Shown one piece after another: positions 19,217 through 28,996 of a stretch of DNA of 32,061 bases. Each line of letters begins with the position of its first letter. Within the stretch, counting starts at the first letter, position 1. The DNA is taken from the NCBI RefSeq assembly GCF_023653455.1, contig NZ_JAKEDR010000014.1:1-32061 (forward strand), written 5' to 3'. The translations under genes and the position numbers were made by a program. The DNA is from Paraclostridium ghonii (GTDB lineage: Bacteria > Bacillota > Clostridia > Peptostreptococcales > Peptostreptococcaceae). The notes below the pieces were generated by a model. It worked only from the letters and a program-made list of their open reading frames with translations. It had not been told where the DNA came from and ran no database searches.

Positions 19217-20848
19217 TTATAGTTTTACATGCCCACTTTTTATCTTTCTATGTATGGTAGAAGAATCTATACCTATTTGTTTTGATGCCTTAGTAATTGA
19301 ACCATATCTATCTATTGCTCTAGGTATAATTATTTGATCTACTATTTTATATGCTTCATTTAAATTTACAATACCATTTACAACTATAGGTGATTTTAAA
19401 TCTTTTTCCTTAGATAAGTCATCTAAATTTATAAGCATATTAAACTCATCTTCTCCTATAGTATTCTTTACTGATAGTACAACAAATCTTTCAATAATAT
19501 TCTTTAATTCCCTTATGTTTCCAGGCCATGAATGACTATTTAATAAATTCATAACCTTAGGAGAAATATTAACTTGTCTATTATATTTATCATTATATAA
19601 ATCTAGAAAATGTTCAACTAAAGGGACAATATCTTCTTTTCGTTCTCTCAATGGAGGTATTTTTATTGGTATTACACTAAGTCTGTAATACAAATCTTGT
19701 CTAAATTTTAGATTATCATGTAAATCTTCATTTGAGATATTAGTAGCACTCACATACCTTACATCAATTTTAATCGGCTTACTTCCCCCAACTCTAGTAA
19801 TGGTATTTTCTTGTATAACTCTAAGTAATTTTTTCTGCATTTGAAGTGGTAGCTCACCTATCTCATCCAAAAATATAGTACCTCCATTTGCCTGCTCAAA
19901 TATCCCCTTTTTCCCAGATTTTTTAGCTCCAGTAAAAGACCCTTCTTCATACCCAAAAAATTCAGATTCTAGTAATTCATTAGGAATTGCCCCACAGTTT
20001 ATAGCGATAAATGCTTTGTCTCTCCTAGGGCTATATTCACATATTTTTCTAGCTATTATTTCTTTCCCAACTCCAGATTCTCCAGTTATAAAAATAGATG
20101 AATCAGATACAGCGGCCCTTTTTACCACGTCTTTTATATTCTCCATAACTTTACTTTTGCTTATGTATTCTGAATCAGTTGTAGCCCCATTATACTTAGT
20201 ATGAGAGTCTAAATTTATAACTCTAGAAATATCCCTACCTGTTAGCACTCCACCTTTTACATTCCCTTTATTATCGAATATTGGAACTGCTGTATACGCT
20301 ATAACTTTTCCTCCAGGATAGACTACATTTTTATAAGTTTTTTTCTTAACCTCTAGCATGTTAAGTATTATTGGTTCTTCTACTAACCCCATATAAACTA
20401 GCTTGTCAATTTTTCTACCTAAAACGTCTTTTCTCTTAAATGGTAGTATTTCATCGCATAGTCTATTCATCTTTTCTATAACTCCGTCTTTATTAAATAT
20501 AACTATAACCTCGTCTATATGCTCAATTATATCCTCAACAACCTTATCTGTTATCATAGACTTTTCAAATAAATAAATATATTGTAATTCATTTTTATAA
20601 TCTCTAATAGAATAAACATCTACAAACATACTTAAATCTCTAAGCTTTATGTTCTTTCTATTGTTTGAAAAGTAATCATTGTTGCTAAATGTACTATCTA
20701 AAACAGCTATATTTGATGGCTTGTCAACATCTACAAAATCAAAAATCTTCTTCATTTGTGCATTAAAATCTAGTATTTCTCCAGTTTCACTGCATAAAAT
20801 TGCTGGATTTTCTAAGTGATTAATAAAGCCTCTAAAATCATTATACAC
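19217..20848 (-). CDS. Sigma-54-dependent transcriptional activator with two PAS domains
   Basis: A 543-residue bacterial enhancer-binding protein. The N-terminus has two PAS-like sensor domains (about 8-95 and 105-212), then the AAA+ domain (about 225-455) with Walker A GESGVGKE (256-263), the sigma-54 contact loop GSFTGA (303-308, a GAFTGA variant) and Walker B GGTIFLDEIGE (322-332). It ends in a Fis-type helix-turn-helix (about 505-540; GSITKASKQIGIDSSTIHRKIKSG). There is no receiver domain, so it probably senses a small molecule or redox state directly. The start is a GTG with AAGGG 9-10 nt before it. It lies 310 bp after etfA on the same strand, behind a terminator, so it is a separate unit. 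The neighbouring hadA promoter is of the -24/-12 type, so this is its likely activator. Confidence 0.93.
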   Translation of the reverse strand: MYNDFRGFINHLENPAILCSETGEILDFNAQMKKIFDFVDVDKPSNIAVLDSTFSNNDYFSNNRKNIKLRDLSMFVDVYSIRDYKNELQYIYLFEKSMITDKVVEDIIEHIDEVIVIFNKDGVIEKMNRLCDEILPFKRKDVLGRKIDKLVYMGLVEEPIILNMLEVKKKTYKNVVYPGGKVIAYTAVPIFDNKGNVKGGVLTGRDISRVINLDSHTKYNGATTDSEYISKSKVMENIKDVVKRAAVSDSSIFITGESGVGKEIIARKICEYSPRRDKAFIAINCGAIPNELLESEFFGYEEGSFTGAKKSGKKGIFEQANGGTIFLDEIGELPLQMQKKLLRVIQENTITRVGGSKPIKIDVRYVSATNISNEDLHDNLKFRQDLYYRLSVIPIKIPPLRERKEDIVPLVEHFLDLYNDKYNRQVNISPKVMNLLNSHSWPGNIRELKNIIERFVVLSVKNTIGEDEFNMLINLDDLSKEKDLKSPIVVNGIVNLNEAYKIVDQIIIPRAIDRYGSITKASKQIGIDSSTIHRKIKSGHVKL

Positions 20849-21158
20849 TTTATTCAGCCCTTCCCTATTTAGTAAATTAACCCCTTGTTGAAATATAAAA
20901 GTCTGCTTTTTACACTAACAATATTATAGCATTTTAAAACACTTAAATTTGCAATTATTGTTAATTTTCTACTAACTTTGTCATTTTGTCAAATTTACTA
21001 TACTTTATTATGTTTTTATGTAATTAATACTAAATTATATACTTACGACATAAAATTAAATAATCCTTGTATATAATATCAAATTACATACAAGGATTAT
21101 TTTAATCAGGCTTACTATAAAGTGTAAAATCTATTCAAATATTTAAATTATATAGAAT
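20849..21158. other. Intergenic region between etfA and the activator gene
   Basis: It holds the etfA terminator (21060-21100) and the start region of the activator. A TATAAT on the minus strand (20928-20923) with TTGCAA 20 bp upstream is a poor but possible sigma-A promoter for the activator. I see no reading frame or -24/-12 element here. Confidence 0.5.
21060..21100 (-). terminator. Terminator of the had-acd-etf operon
   Basis: The 13-bp arms ATAATCCTTGTAT... (21060-21072) and the matching ATACAAGGATTAT (21088-21100) close a 15-nt loop about 60 bp after the etfA stop. The flanking sequence is T-rich on both strands but has no long uninterrupted T run, so strength is uncertain. Confidence 0.75.
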
Positions 21159-22211
21159 TTATGCATTTACTAATTCAATTAAATCATCTACATTTTCTAA
21201 TTTTTCAATAAGTAGTGGAACTATCTCTTTAACATCCCCAACTATTCCATAATCTGCTATATCAAGTATAGGAGCTGTTTCATTTTTATTTATAGCTATA
21301 ATAAAGTCAGAAGACTGCATACCTGCTAAATGTTGTATAGCTCCAGATATACCACAAGCTATGTAAAGATTTGGTTTAACAGTAGTTCCTGTTTGTCCAA
21401 CTTGATGAGAGTGGTCTATCCATCCAGCATCAACAGCTGCACGAGATGCACCTACTACTCCATTTAATTTATCAGCTAATTGCTTTAGCATATCAAATCC
21501 TTCTGGTCCACCTATTCCAAGTCCTCCAGCTACTATTACGTTTGCATCTGTTAAAGATACTAAATCTTTTTTAGTTTTTACAGTTTTAACTACTTCTACT
21601 CTTATATCTTCTTTACTTAAATTAAATGATACAGGAACTATTTTACCATCTCTAGAAGTATTTTTTTCTGCTTTTTCCATAACTCCTGGTCTAACTGTAG
21701 ACATTTGAGGTCTAGTGTTAGGGCATATAATTGTAGCCATTATATTACCACCAAAAGCTGGACGAGTTTGTTTTAGTTTTTTGTCTTCTGGATCTATTTC
21801 AAGTCTAGTACAATCTGCAGTAAGTCCAGTACTTACTCTTGAAGCTACTCTTGGAGCTAAGTCTCTTCCTATATGAGTAGCACCATAAAGTACTATTTCT
21901 GGTTTAAATTCATTTATTGCATCAGTTATAACTTTTGTATAAGCATCAGTTGTAAATTTTCCTAATAAAGCATCATCTGCCGTATAAACTGTATCTGCTC
22001 CATAAGCAACTAATTCTTTTGCCATTGAATCTACGTTTTCACCTAATAATATTGCGCAAAGATTAACTCCTATTTCATCAGCTAACTTTCTTCCTTCTCC
22101 AAGCAATTCTATTACAACAGGTGTTATTACACCTTCTCTTTGTTCTGCAAACACCCACACGTTTTTGTATGAGCTAAAGTCTTTTATATTTTCATTCATT
22201 TTTGTATTCAT
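21159..22211 (-). CDS. etfA: Electron transfer flavoprotein alpha subunit
   Basis: The alpha subunit of the heterodimeric Etf that exchanges electrons with AcdB. The 350-residue protein has the N-terminal nucleotide-binding-like domain (WVFAEQREG to about 190) and the C-terminal FAD-binding domain with [48 protein letters not shown] and the [18 protein letters not shown] segment. These are the alpha-FAD contacts expected in bifurcating and non-bifurcating Etfs. The ATG at 22211 is chosen because GGAGG lies 5 nt before it; the longer frame starting with TTG at 22223 includes that site. It is the last gene of the operon, 13 bp after etfB. Confidence 0.95.
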   Translation of the reverse strand: MNTKMNENIKDFSSYKNVWVFAEQREGVITPVVIELLGEGRKLADEIGVNLCAILLGENVDSMAKELVAYGADTVYTADDALLGKFTTDAYTKVITDAINEFKPEIVLYGATHIGRDLAPRVASRVSTGLTADCTRLEIDPEDKKLKQTRPAFGGNIMATIICPNTRPQMSTVRPGVMEKAEKNTSRDGKIVPVSFNLSKEDIRVEVVKTVKTKKDLVSLTDANVIVAGGLGIGGPEGFDMLKQLADKLNGVVGASRAAVDAGWIDHSHQVGQTGTTVKPNLYIACGISGAIQHLAGMQSSDFIIAINKNETAPILDIADYGIVGDVKEIVPLLIEKLENVDDLIELVNA

Positions 22212-22224
22212 TTTAACCTCCAAC

Positions 22225-23010
22225 TTATATAATGTGCTTTTGTTTTAGTCCTACTAGTACCTTATTCACAATATCTTCTGGATTACCTTTAAGTATTTCC
22301 CCTTTACCTCTTGGATCTGGTGTAAATGATTTAAATACTTTAGTTGGTGATGCTTTAAGCCCAACTTCTTCTCTACTTACATCTAAGTCATCTATTGTCC
22401 AAACTTTTACTTCTGTTTTAAATGCTTTTACTATTTTATCAACAGACATATGTCTTGGTTCATTTAATTCTTTAACAGCTGTTAAAAGAACAGGTTTTTT
22501 AACTTTAATTACTTCGTATCCATCCTCTAATTGTCTTTGTACTGTTACTGTATCTCCATCTATAGAAAAATCTTGCACATACGTAACTTGAGGGATATCA
22601 AGTTTTTCAGCTATCTGTGGACCAACTTGAGCAGTATCTCCATCTATAGCCTGTCTTCCTGCAAATACTATATCATAATCTCCAACTTTTTTAATTCCCG
22701 CTGCAATTGTGTTTGAAGTTGCCCAAGTATCAGCTCCTCCAAATGCTCTATCGCTAAGAAGTATAGCTTCATCAGCACCCATAGCTAAACATTCTCTAAG
22801 CATAAAATCTGCTTGAGGAGGACCCATAGTTATTACTGTAACAGTTGATCCTTCATGATTATCTTTTAATTTTAAAGCTTCCTCTAATGCATTTGCATCA
22901 TCAGGATTTAGTATACTTGGAACACCATCTCTTATAAGAGTTCCCGTTTCTTTATTTATTCTAACTTCATTAGTGTCTGGAACTTGTTTTACGCAAACTA
23001 ATATTTTCAA
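22225..23010 (-). CDS. etfB: Electron transfer flavoprotein beta subunit, TTG start
   Basis: The beta subunit of Etf. The protein has the typical start [15 protein letters not shown] and the region [28 protein letters not shown], where D-G-D-T-x-x-V-G-P binds the second (bifurcating) FAD in clostridial EtfB; ordinary EtfB binds AMP there. With AcdB it would couple exergonic reduction of isocaprenoyl-CoA by NADH to reduction of ferredoxin. I place the start at TTG 23010: GGAGG lies 8 nt before it, and an ATG at 23025 would overlap that site and add five residues (MEVKT) foreign to the family. Length is then 261 residues. It follows acdB by 48 bp. Confidence 0.94.
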   Translation of the reverse strand: MKILVCVKQVPDTNEVRINKETGTLIRDGVPSILNPDDANALEEALKLKDNHEGSTVTVITMGPPQADFMLRECLAMGADEAILLSDRAFGGADTWATSNTIAAGIKKVGDYDIVFAGRQAIDGDTAQVGPQIAEKLDIPQVTYVQDFSIDGDTVTVQRQLEDGYEVIKVKKPVLLTAVKELNEPRHMSVDKIVKAFKTEVKVWTIDDLDVSREEVGLKASPTKVFKSFTPDPRGKGEILKGNPEDIVNKVLVGLKQKHII

Positions 23011-23058
23011 AGTCTTTACCTCCATTTAACTAGTATAAAATATTTTCAAAGGTTTAAT

Positions 23059-24192
23059 TTATTTTAAAATGCTTGAAGATATTACAATTTTTTGAACTTC
23101 TGATGTACCTTCGTATATAGACATTATTCTTGCATCTCTATACATTCTTTCAATTGGATAATCTTTTATAAACCCATATCCACCATGTAATTGTAGAGCT
23201 TTATAAGCAACTTCATTAGCTATTTCAGCTGCATAATACTTAGCCATAGCTGATTCTTTAGTCATGTTTACTCCAGCATTTTTCTTTTCAGCTGCATCGT
23301 AAACTAACAATCTAGCCGCATTCACTTTCGTTTCCATATCTGCTAAAGTAAATTGCGTATTTTGTAATTTTGAAATAGGCTTTCCAAATTGAACTCTTTC
23401 TTTTGTATATTTTATAGCTTCATCAAGAGCACCTTGAGCTATCCCTAATGCTTGAGCTGCAACCCCTATTCTACCAACATCAAGAGTTTGCATAGCTATT
23501 TTAAATCCTATTCCTTCTTTTCCTAATAAATTTTCCTTAGGAACTTTTACATTTTCAAAAATTAAGTCTGAAGTTTGAGTTCCTCTTATACCCATTTTAT
23601 CTTCATGAGCTCCAACAGAGAATCCTTCCCATTTACGTTCTACTATAAATGCACTTGTTCCTTTTAATCCTTTAGATCTATCTGTAACTGCAATTACTAT
23701 TGCAAAATCACATAAAGGTCCATTAGTTATAAAAGTTTTTCTTCCATTTAATATATAATGATCTCCATTAAGTTCTGCTGTTGTTTGTTGTGCAGAAGCA
23801 TCAGATCCAGCCCCTGGCTCTGTTAAACCAAATGCACCTATCATTTCACCTGATGATAAAGCTTTTAAATATTTTTGTTTTTGTTCTTCTGTTCCATTAT
23901 TAAGTATTGGAAGTGCTACTAGAGATGCTGATGCAGTTGCATAAGTTCCAGTAGATGCACATCTTTTACTAATTTCTTCCATTATTATTGCATACGATAC
24001 ATAATCGGCACCTGCTCCACCATATTCTTCAGGTACTGTAACACTTGTATATTTTGCTTTAGCCATTTTATCTAATAATTCTCTAGGCATTTCCCCAGTT
24101 TTATCAATTTCTTCTGGTATAGTTTTTAATTCTCTGTTTACAAAGTCTCTTACAGCTTTTCTTAAAAGTTCTTGCTCTTTATTAAATAACAT
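23059..24192 (-). CDS. acdB: Acyl-CoA dehydrogenase AcdB (isocaprenoyl-CoA reductase component)
   Basis: A flavin-dependent acyl-CoA dehydrogenase of 377 residues. It has GLTEPGAGSDA (FAD/substrate contact), FITNG, the RVQFGKPI motif, LQLHGGYGF, and the catalytic glutamate in IYEGTSEVQK near residue 361. In isocaproate formers this enzyme works with EtfAB as a reductase of 2-isocaprenoyl-CoA. The start is the ATG at 24192, with GGAGG just before it; the ATG at 24204 would put that site inside the gene. A 147-bp gap with an 11-bp inverted repeat separates it from hadC, so the operon may have an internal control or processing point here. Substrate is inferred from the neighbours. Confidence 0.95.
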   Translation of the reverse strand: MLFNKEQELLRKAVRDFVNRELKTIPEEIDKTGEMPRELLDKMAKAKYTSVTVPEEYGGAGADYVSYAIIMEEISKRCASTGTYATASASLVALPILNNGTEEQKQKYLKALSSGEMIGAFGLTEPGAGSDASAQQTTAELNGDHYILNGRKTFITNGPLCDFAIVIAVTDRSKGLKGTSAFIVERKWEGFSVGAHEDKMGIRGTQTSDLIFENVKVPKENLLGKEGIGFKIAMQTLDVGRIGVAAQALGIAQGALDEAIKYTKERVQFGKPISKLQNTQFTLADMETKVNAARLLVYDAAEKKNAGVNMTKESAMAKYYAAEIANEVAYKALQLHGGYGFIKDYPIERMYRDARIMSIYEGTSEVQKIVISSSILK

Positions 24193-24245
24193 ATTCTCCT
24201 CCATTTTTATATTCTAATATTTTTGATATGATATATTATTAAAAA

Positions 24246-24321
24246 CGAAATCTTTAGTAAGTAATTTTTTTAGATTTGAATATAATTTATGTCTTTTAAT
24301 TTATTAAATATAAAGATTTCG
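24246..24321. repeat. 11-bp inverted repeat in the hadC-acdB gap
   Basis: CGAAATCTTTA (24246-24256) and TAAAGATTTCG (24311-24321) are exact reverse complements around 54 AT-rich bases. In the operon transcript they would close a large stem-loop directly between the dehydratase genes and the reductase/Etf genes. Confidence 0.65.
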
Positions 24322-24339
24322 ATTGTTGCAAATATAAAT

Positions 24340-25467
24340 TTAGGCGAAGCTAAGCATCTCAGAGAAGGCTTGAACACGAGTTCTTACTTGCTCATCATTT
24401 GATGTTTGTTGATCCACTTCTATATATAGTGTCGGAATATTTTTTGACTCTATATCCTTTTTAACTACAGGATAATCGTATTCTTCTGGATCACAGAATT
24501 TCATCATACAGAATATTACTCCATCTGCACCTTTAGCTTTTGCTTCTTCTACTATCATAGATCCACGTTTTTTCTCTGGATCATAAGCTAGTGAACATCC
24601 TTCTACATTTGACCACTGTCTTGCAAGTCTTTCTAAAGCATCTTTTCCATCTGGAACTAAAGTTCTAAATTGTCTAGATTCTTGAGCTAAATCATCTGCA
24701 ACAACAGTTATATTGTTTTCTTCTAAAATATCTAGAATGCCTTTTGAATCTAAAGATATACCAGTAAGAACAACTTTACTTCCTGTACATTCCTCAGGTT
24801 GCATTTTATTTAATTTAGATATAAGATTTTTAACTAAATCAGTGTGCTCTTCTTTTCTCATAAAGAATCCACTTTTTATAACTAAATTCCTAATTGAAGG
24901 GTTTATTGTTTTTGCATATTTAGGAGCTAATGCTACAAATTCTTGCATTACTCTTCTATGCTCATTGTAAACTTCTATACTTTCATGTAATTTTTCTTCT
25001 GTTATCTCGTGCCCACATATTTTTTCTAACTCTACTTTTACATGTTTAAATTCATTTATTAAATACTTAACGCCTGAATCTAACTTTCTATTTTGTGGGT
25101 ACACTAAAGATATATAAGGTACTTGTGGAACAGCTACTTTCCAGTTTTGTCCTAAGCAAATTAAAGTGTCACACATTCCAGGTATTATAACAGCTGAAAG
25201 TTCATTATAAGTTCCTCTAAGTCCATATTCTAGAGATGACTGCATTATTGAACATGCAAATGCCGGGAAATATTGTTTAGCTAAATCTAATTCAGTTTGT
25301 CCACCCCATATTCCTACAGGAAACATTCCTGCTGCATGAATTATTTCTTCTGGACAGTATACCGGAAAACATCCTATAGCTTTACTTCCAGTATCTTTTT
25401 TAAATTTTTTGATTACTTCATTTGGGTTATTAACTACTTCTTGCATTCTTGCTAAAATAGATTCCAT
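24340..25467 (-). CDS. hadC: 2-hydroxyisocaproyl-CoA dehydratase beta subunit HadC
   Basis: One of the two iron-sulfur subunits of (R)-2-hydroxyacyl-CoA dehydratase, which removes water through a ketyl radical. The 375-residue protein has the HgdB/HadC pattern [20 protein letters not shown] near its start and conserved cysteines (for example C33, C38, C72, C99), some of which bind the [4Fe-4S] cluster. The ATG shares one base with the hadB stop (TAATG), and the ribosome binding site AGAGGTG lies in the last codons of hadB, so the two subunits are translationally coupled. Family and context agree fully; the leucine-derived substrate is inferred from the whole operon. Confidence 0.95.
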   Translation of the reverse strand: MESILARMQEVVNNPNEVIKKFKKDTGSKAIGCFPVYCPEEIIHAAGMFPVGIWGGQTELDLAKQYFPAFACSIMQSSLEYGLRGTYNELSAVIIPGMCDTLICLGQNWKVAVPQVPYISLVYPQNRKLDSGVKYLINEFKHVKVELEKICGHEITEEKLHESIEVYNEHRRVMQEFVALAPKYAKTINPSIRNLVIKSGFFMRKEEHTDLVKNLISKLNKMQPEECTGSKVVLTGISLDSKGILDILEENNITVVADDLAQESRQFRTLVPDGKDALERLARQWSNVEGCSLAYDPEKKRGSMIVEEAKAKGADGVIFCMMKFCDPEEYDYPVVKKDIESKNIPTLYIEVDQQTSNDEQVRTRVQAFSEMLSFA

Positions 25468-26693
25468 TATATTTCACCTCTGTTAAGATTTTTTCTCTCA
25501 TTCATAACTTCAACTAGACCTTGTATTCTAGTTTCAAATTGAGCTTTAGTAAATCCTCTAGGGTCTGCTTGGTCTCCATCAAATCCTGCTGATGGTATAC
25601 CTGTAATTTCTTCGGTTTTTCTTTGCATTTCATATTGAATTAAACTCATAAGTTTACAACTTCTATTCATATGATAAAATGCCCCATCACATTTACCATC
25701 TCTTAATGAATTAATTCTATATTCTGTCATTTTATCTAAGTTAACATTATTAAACATTCCACTATACGCTCTTGCCATTCCATCTAAATCATTAACTTCA
25801 TATTGAAGAGCCCAAGCATGAGGATAAACACTACCTGTCATGTTAACACCGTATTTTGCTAGTGTTTTCATTTTAAATCCTATAGAAGGCCAACAAGGTA
25901 TTCCTTCCATCATGATTCTGTATTTCTCTTCACCTCTGAATGTAGATACTTTATTTTTTATATTTCCTTCTAATTCTTCTATTAAAAGTTTAAATGCTTC
26001 TGTAGTTTCTTTTTTACCTCTAGCACAAACTATTACTGCCATGTAAGTAAATAAATCGAATCCATTCATAGGAGATGGATCTGATCCCTCAGGTAAACTC
26101 ATTGAATACTTCCAAAGTCTACCATTTTCAGCTGATGTTCTCATTACTTCTTCAAACTTTTTAGGATCGAATTTTTTGCCTGATATCTTTTCAAGTTGTG
26201 CTATAGCTTCTTGGAATTGCCCTTTTATATATTCAACCCTTTCATCAGTAACATAATCTTCATCATTGAAAGGTAAATCTATCATTATCATAGGAATATT
26301 TAATTCTTTTGATATATTTTCATACCATTTTATAACTTGGTTGCATATATTATTACAGCATAGTAAGAAGTCTGGTTTTGGCATATCTAAAGTATCACTT
26401 TTCCCTTTTTCTAAAAATCCAAAATTTGTTCTAGCATAAGCACATAAATCTATAGAATATCCTTGAGCTTCTGATAGTTCACAAAACTCTAATGATTCTT
26501 TTTTTGCTGCCACTCCTGCTGCATGATTTTCTGGATAACATAAGTTTAAGTCTAATACCTCTGCTAATTCTTGAGGAAATACTGAAGTTGACCATCCAAC
26601 AGGTCTTCCTTCCTCTTTAGCTTTAAAAGCATTTGCATACTGCTGAGCTAAGAGCTCATTGATTACTGTTCTAGCATCTTTTTTTTCAGACAT
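25467..26693 (-). CDS. hadB: 2-hydroxyisocaproyl-CoA dehydratase alpha subunit HadB
   Basis: The partner of HadC and site of substrate binding in the family. The 408-residue protein begins [20 protein letters not shown] and carries family cysteines in [21 protein letters not shown] and [12 protein letters not shown]. The start is set at ATG 26693, 6 nt after GAGGG; an ATG two codons earlier touches that site. It follows hadI by 18 bp. The heterodimer needs one-electron activation by HadI with ATP, after which the radical is recycled over many turnovers. Confidence 0.95.
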   Translation of the reverse strand: MSEKKDARTVINELLAQQYANAFKAKEEGRPVGWSTSVFPQELAEVLDLNLCYPENHAAGVAAKKESLEFCELSEAQGYSIDLCAYARTNFGFLEKGKSDTLDMPKPDFLLCCNNICNQVIKWYENISKELNIPMIMIDLPFNDEDYVTDERVEYIKGQFQEAIAQLEKISGKKFDPKKFEEVMRTSAENGRLWKYSMSLPEGSDPSPMNGFDLFTYMAVIVCARGKKETTEAFKLLIEELEGNIKNKVSTFRGEEKYRIMMEGIPCWPSIGFKMKTLAKYGVNMTGSVYPHAWALQYEVNDLDGMARAYSGMFNNVNLDKMTEYRINSLRDGKCDGAFYHMNRSCKLMSLIQYEMQRKTEEITGIPSAGFDGDQADPRGFTKAQFETRIQGLVEVMNERKNLNRGEI

Positions 26694-26711
26694 CTTCATC
26701 CCTCTTTACTA

Positions 26712-27488
26712 TTATTTTTTTATTTCATTGTAGGCATATATAGCTGCTCCTAAGGCCCCTGTCAGTTGAGGTATCTCCGGAACTATTATATTAGTCCTCA
26801 ACTCTCTCTCCATAGCTTTAACTACGCCTGAATTTTTTGCAACTCCACCAACCATTACTACATCTTCCTTTACTCCAAGTCGCTTTACCAAACTGGCAAC
26901 CCTTTTAGCAACTGAAGTATGAATTCCTGCAACTATATCCTCTATAGCTATATCATTTGATAAGTGTGATATAACTTCTGATTCAGCGAAAACTGTACAT
27001 GTATTACTTATAGATACTTCATTTTGAGATTTCATTGATATATCCCCAAGATCAGATACCTCTACTTCAACAATTTTTGCCATAACATCTAAAAATCTAC
27101 CAGTGCCCGCTGCGCATTTATCATTCATCAAGAAATTTAACATAACTCCATTGTCATCTAATTTAAGTGCTTTAGCATCTTGACCTCCAATATCTATAAC
27201 TGTCCTAACTGTAGGTATTAAAAACTTTACTCCTTTAGTATGACAACTTAGCTCACTTATTTGTTTATGAGTGTCTGCATATTTCATACGACCATAACCA
27301 GTTACTACAGTATTTTCGATATCAGATTCGTTTATATTAAGCTTTTTATACAAATCTTCAAGAACTCTAGCAGGGCCGCTAGTTCCTGTTCCTGAAGATA
27401 TTGTAGAATAAGCCACTATTTCTTTTCCATCTTTTAAAATAAGTCCTTTAGATGCAGTTGATCCTATATCTAATCCCATTGTGTACAT
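26712..27488 (-). CDS. hadI: Dehydratase activator ATPase HadI (archerase)
   Basis: A homodimeric ATPase that uses ATP hydrolysis to push one electron from ferredoxin into HadBC. The 258-residue protein has the ASKHA fold motifs GLDIGSTASKG (5-15) and DIGGQDAKAL (99-108), and the two cysteines that hold the shared [4Fe-4S] cluster at the dimer interface: Cys125 in NDKCAAGTGRF and Cys164 in SNTCTVFAESE. AAGGGG lies 11-12 nt before the ATG, a rather long spacing. It sits between hadA (23 bp) and hadB (18 bp), the usual position. Confidence 0.96.
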   Translation of the reverse strand: MYTMGLDIGSTASKGLILKDGKEIVAYSTISSGTGTSGPARVLEDLYKKLNINESDIENTVVTGYGRMKYADTHKQISELSCHTKGVKFLIPTVRTVIDIGGQDAKALKLDDNGVMLNFLMNDKCAAGTGRFLDVMAKIVEVEVSDLGDISMKSQNEVSISNTCTVFAESEVISHLSNDIAIEDIVAGIHTSVAKRVASLVKRLGVKEDVVMVGGVAKNSGVVKAMERELRTNIIVPEIPQLTGALGAAIYAYNEIKK

Positions 27489-27511
27489 TTTTTAAGCGCC
27501 CCTTTTTATAT

Positions 27512-28744
27512 CTAAACTAACTCTTTTGAAGCATCCAGTTTAATAGCTTTAGAGTTAACCATAGCTAGTATTTCATCATCAGTGTAACCTATCTCTTTAA
27601 GAACTTCTTCTGTATGTTCTCCTATTTTAGGTGCTGGTGAATATTCTTTTATACCCATAGTTTTAAATTTAACTGGTCCGTTTACTAACACGCCTTCATT
27701 TCCATTTTCATATTTAGTTTTAAATAGAAAATCGTTTGCCCAAGCTTGTTCATCTTCAAGTATATCTTCACAGCTTTGAACCTTTTCAAATGGAAGATCT
27801 GCTTCGTCTAATAAAGCTGACCATTCATCTAATGTTTTTTCAAGCATTGCTTCTGCAACTATTTTTACCATTTCATCAACATGTAATGGCATCACTTTTA
27901 TATCATTAAATCTATCATCTTGCATTATTTCTGGTCTATTTATAACTTCACAGAATTTTGGAAGCCATTTATTATATTGAATTAATGCAAGTTGTATCCA
28001 TTTATCATCTTTACATTTGTAAGTAGTCATAAGTGGACTATTTGGGTTAGCTCTTGATATAGGCATTTTATTTCCATATTGAGCTGTTGTAACCATAAGC
28101 CCCATTCCGTAAAGAGCTGTGTGGAATAAACTTACTGTTACTCTATCTCCTTCTCCTGTAACTTGCTTTTTATAAAGAGCTGCTAAAATACCTGCAGTTA
28201 ATGATATTCCTGCATAATGATCTCCAAATCCAGCTGCTGTATTACATGGTGAAGTTCCTTTTTCCATAAGAGATTGGCTAACTCCTCCTCTTGCAAAATA
28301 TGCTGTATAGTCAAATCCTGGTTTATCTTTTAATGGACCTTCTTCTCCATATCCTAATATGTGAGCATGTATAAGTCCTGGGAATTCATCTTTTAATTGT
28401 TCATAAGTAAATCCTATTTTTGAAAGAGCTTGTTCTCTAACATTTGTAATAAATATATCTGATTTAGATAGAAGCTTATGAATTATTTCAACACCTTCTT
28501 TTGTTTTAACATTTACACTTATTCCTTTTTTATTTCCATTTTCTAGCTCAAACATTGGATTCTCGTCATCAGTGCATGGAGATTTAAATGTTCCCCCCAT
28601 AACTCTTATACCATCCCCACCAAGTGGTTCTATTTTTATTACTTCTGCACCCCAATCTGCAAGTAGTTTAGCGCAGCAAGGAGCTGCAACGAAACTTGAT
28701 AACTCAACAACCCTAACACCTTGTAATAATGATTTATTATCCAT
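27512..28744 (-). CDS. hadA: Class III CoA-transferase HadA (2-hydroxyisocaproate CoA-transferase)
   Basis: A family III CoA-transferase of 410 residues that moves CoA from isocaproyl-CoA to (R)-2-hydroxyisocaproate. The N-terminal GVRVVELSSFVAAPCCAKLLADWGAEVIKIE and the catalytic Asp175 in GFGDHYAGI are present. AGGAGG lies 7-8 nt before the ATG. It is the first gene of the operon, with a leader of about 118 nt from the predicted sigma-54 start site. In the C. difficile arrangement I recall, ldhA precedes hadA on the same strand; here ldhA is on the opposite strand, 580 bp away. Substrate follows from operon content. Confidence 0.95.
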   Translation of the reverse strand: MDNKSLLQGVRVVELSSFVAAPCCAKLLADWGAEVIKIEPLGGDGIRVMGGTFKSPCTDDENPMFELENGNKKGISVNVKTKEGVEIIHKLLSKSDIFITNVREQALSKIGFTYEQLKDEFPGLIHAHILGYGEEGPLKDKPGFDYTAYFARGGVSQSLMEKGTSPCNTAAGFGDHYAGISLTAGILAALYKKQVTGEGDRVTVSLFHTALYGMGLMVTTAQYGNKMPISRANPNSPLMTTYKCKDDKWIQLALIQYNKWLPKFCEVINRPEIMQDDRFNDIKVMPLHVDEMVKIVAEAMLEKTLDEWSALLDEADLPFEKVQSCEDILEDEQAWANDFLFKTKYENGNEGVLVNGPVKFKTMGIKEYSPAPKIGEHTEEVLKEIGYTDDEILAMVNSKAIKLDASKELV

Positions 28745-28787
28745 ACCTCAACCTCCTATAAATAAATTAAATGAGATTTAATTTAGT

Positions 28788-28813
28788 AATTAAGAACTTT
28801 AATTAAGAACTTT
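28788..28813. repeat. Tandem 13-bp repeat in the hadA leader
   Basis: AATTAAGAACTTT occurs twice in direct contact (28788-28800, 28801-28813), inside the transcribed leader of hadA. It is low in complexity and may be a replication slip. Confidence 0.7.
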
Positions 28814-28870
28814 TTAAATATAAATATTTACAAATTTTGAGTTAAAATTTTATTTTGTTAATACTATTCT

Positions 28871-28888
28871 TAAGCATTTTCCGTGCCA
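28871..28888 (-). promoter_or_regulatory. Sigma-54 (-24/-12) promoter of hadA
   Basis: Read on the minus strand: TGGCAC-GGAAA-ATGCTTA. The GG (-24) and GC (-12) are separated by exactly 10 bases and the -24 box is a perfect TGGCAC. The -12 box ATGCTT differs from TTGCWW by one base. The expected start site is near 28862. A sigma-54 activator gene lies at the other end of the operon. Confidence 0.82.
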
Positions 28889-28976
28889 AATATTGCTAAA
28901 TTTTTAAAATAGTTAATTTTTACACATTCTTACAATCGTTTTCATAAGTATTTTTTATAGTAATTTTTATTTTTTG

Positions 28977-28989
28977 TTGCATAATGCAA
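28977..28989. promoter_or_regulatory. Activator site, palindrome copy 1
   Basis: TTGCATAATGCAA is a perfect palindrome with 6-bp arms and a central A. Its centre is about 96 bp upstream of the -24 GG of the hadA promoter, a normal distance for a sigma-54 enhancer site. Confidence 0.75.
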
Positions 28990-28996
28990 TACATAC

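Noticed and set aside
28833..28849. CodY-like box (AATTTT-GAGTT-AAAATT) before hadA
   Set aside because: The centre is two bases too long for the CodY motif, and only about 10 of 15 positions match when aligned; AT-rich DNA gives such hits by chance.
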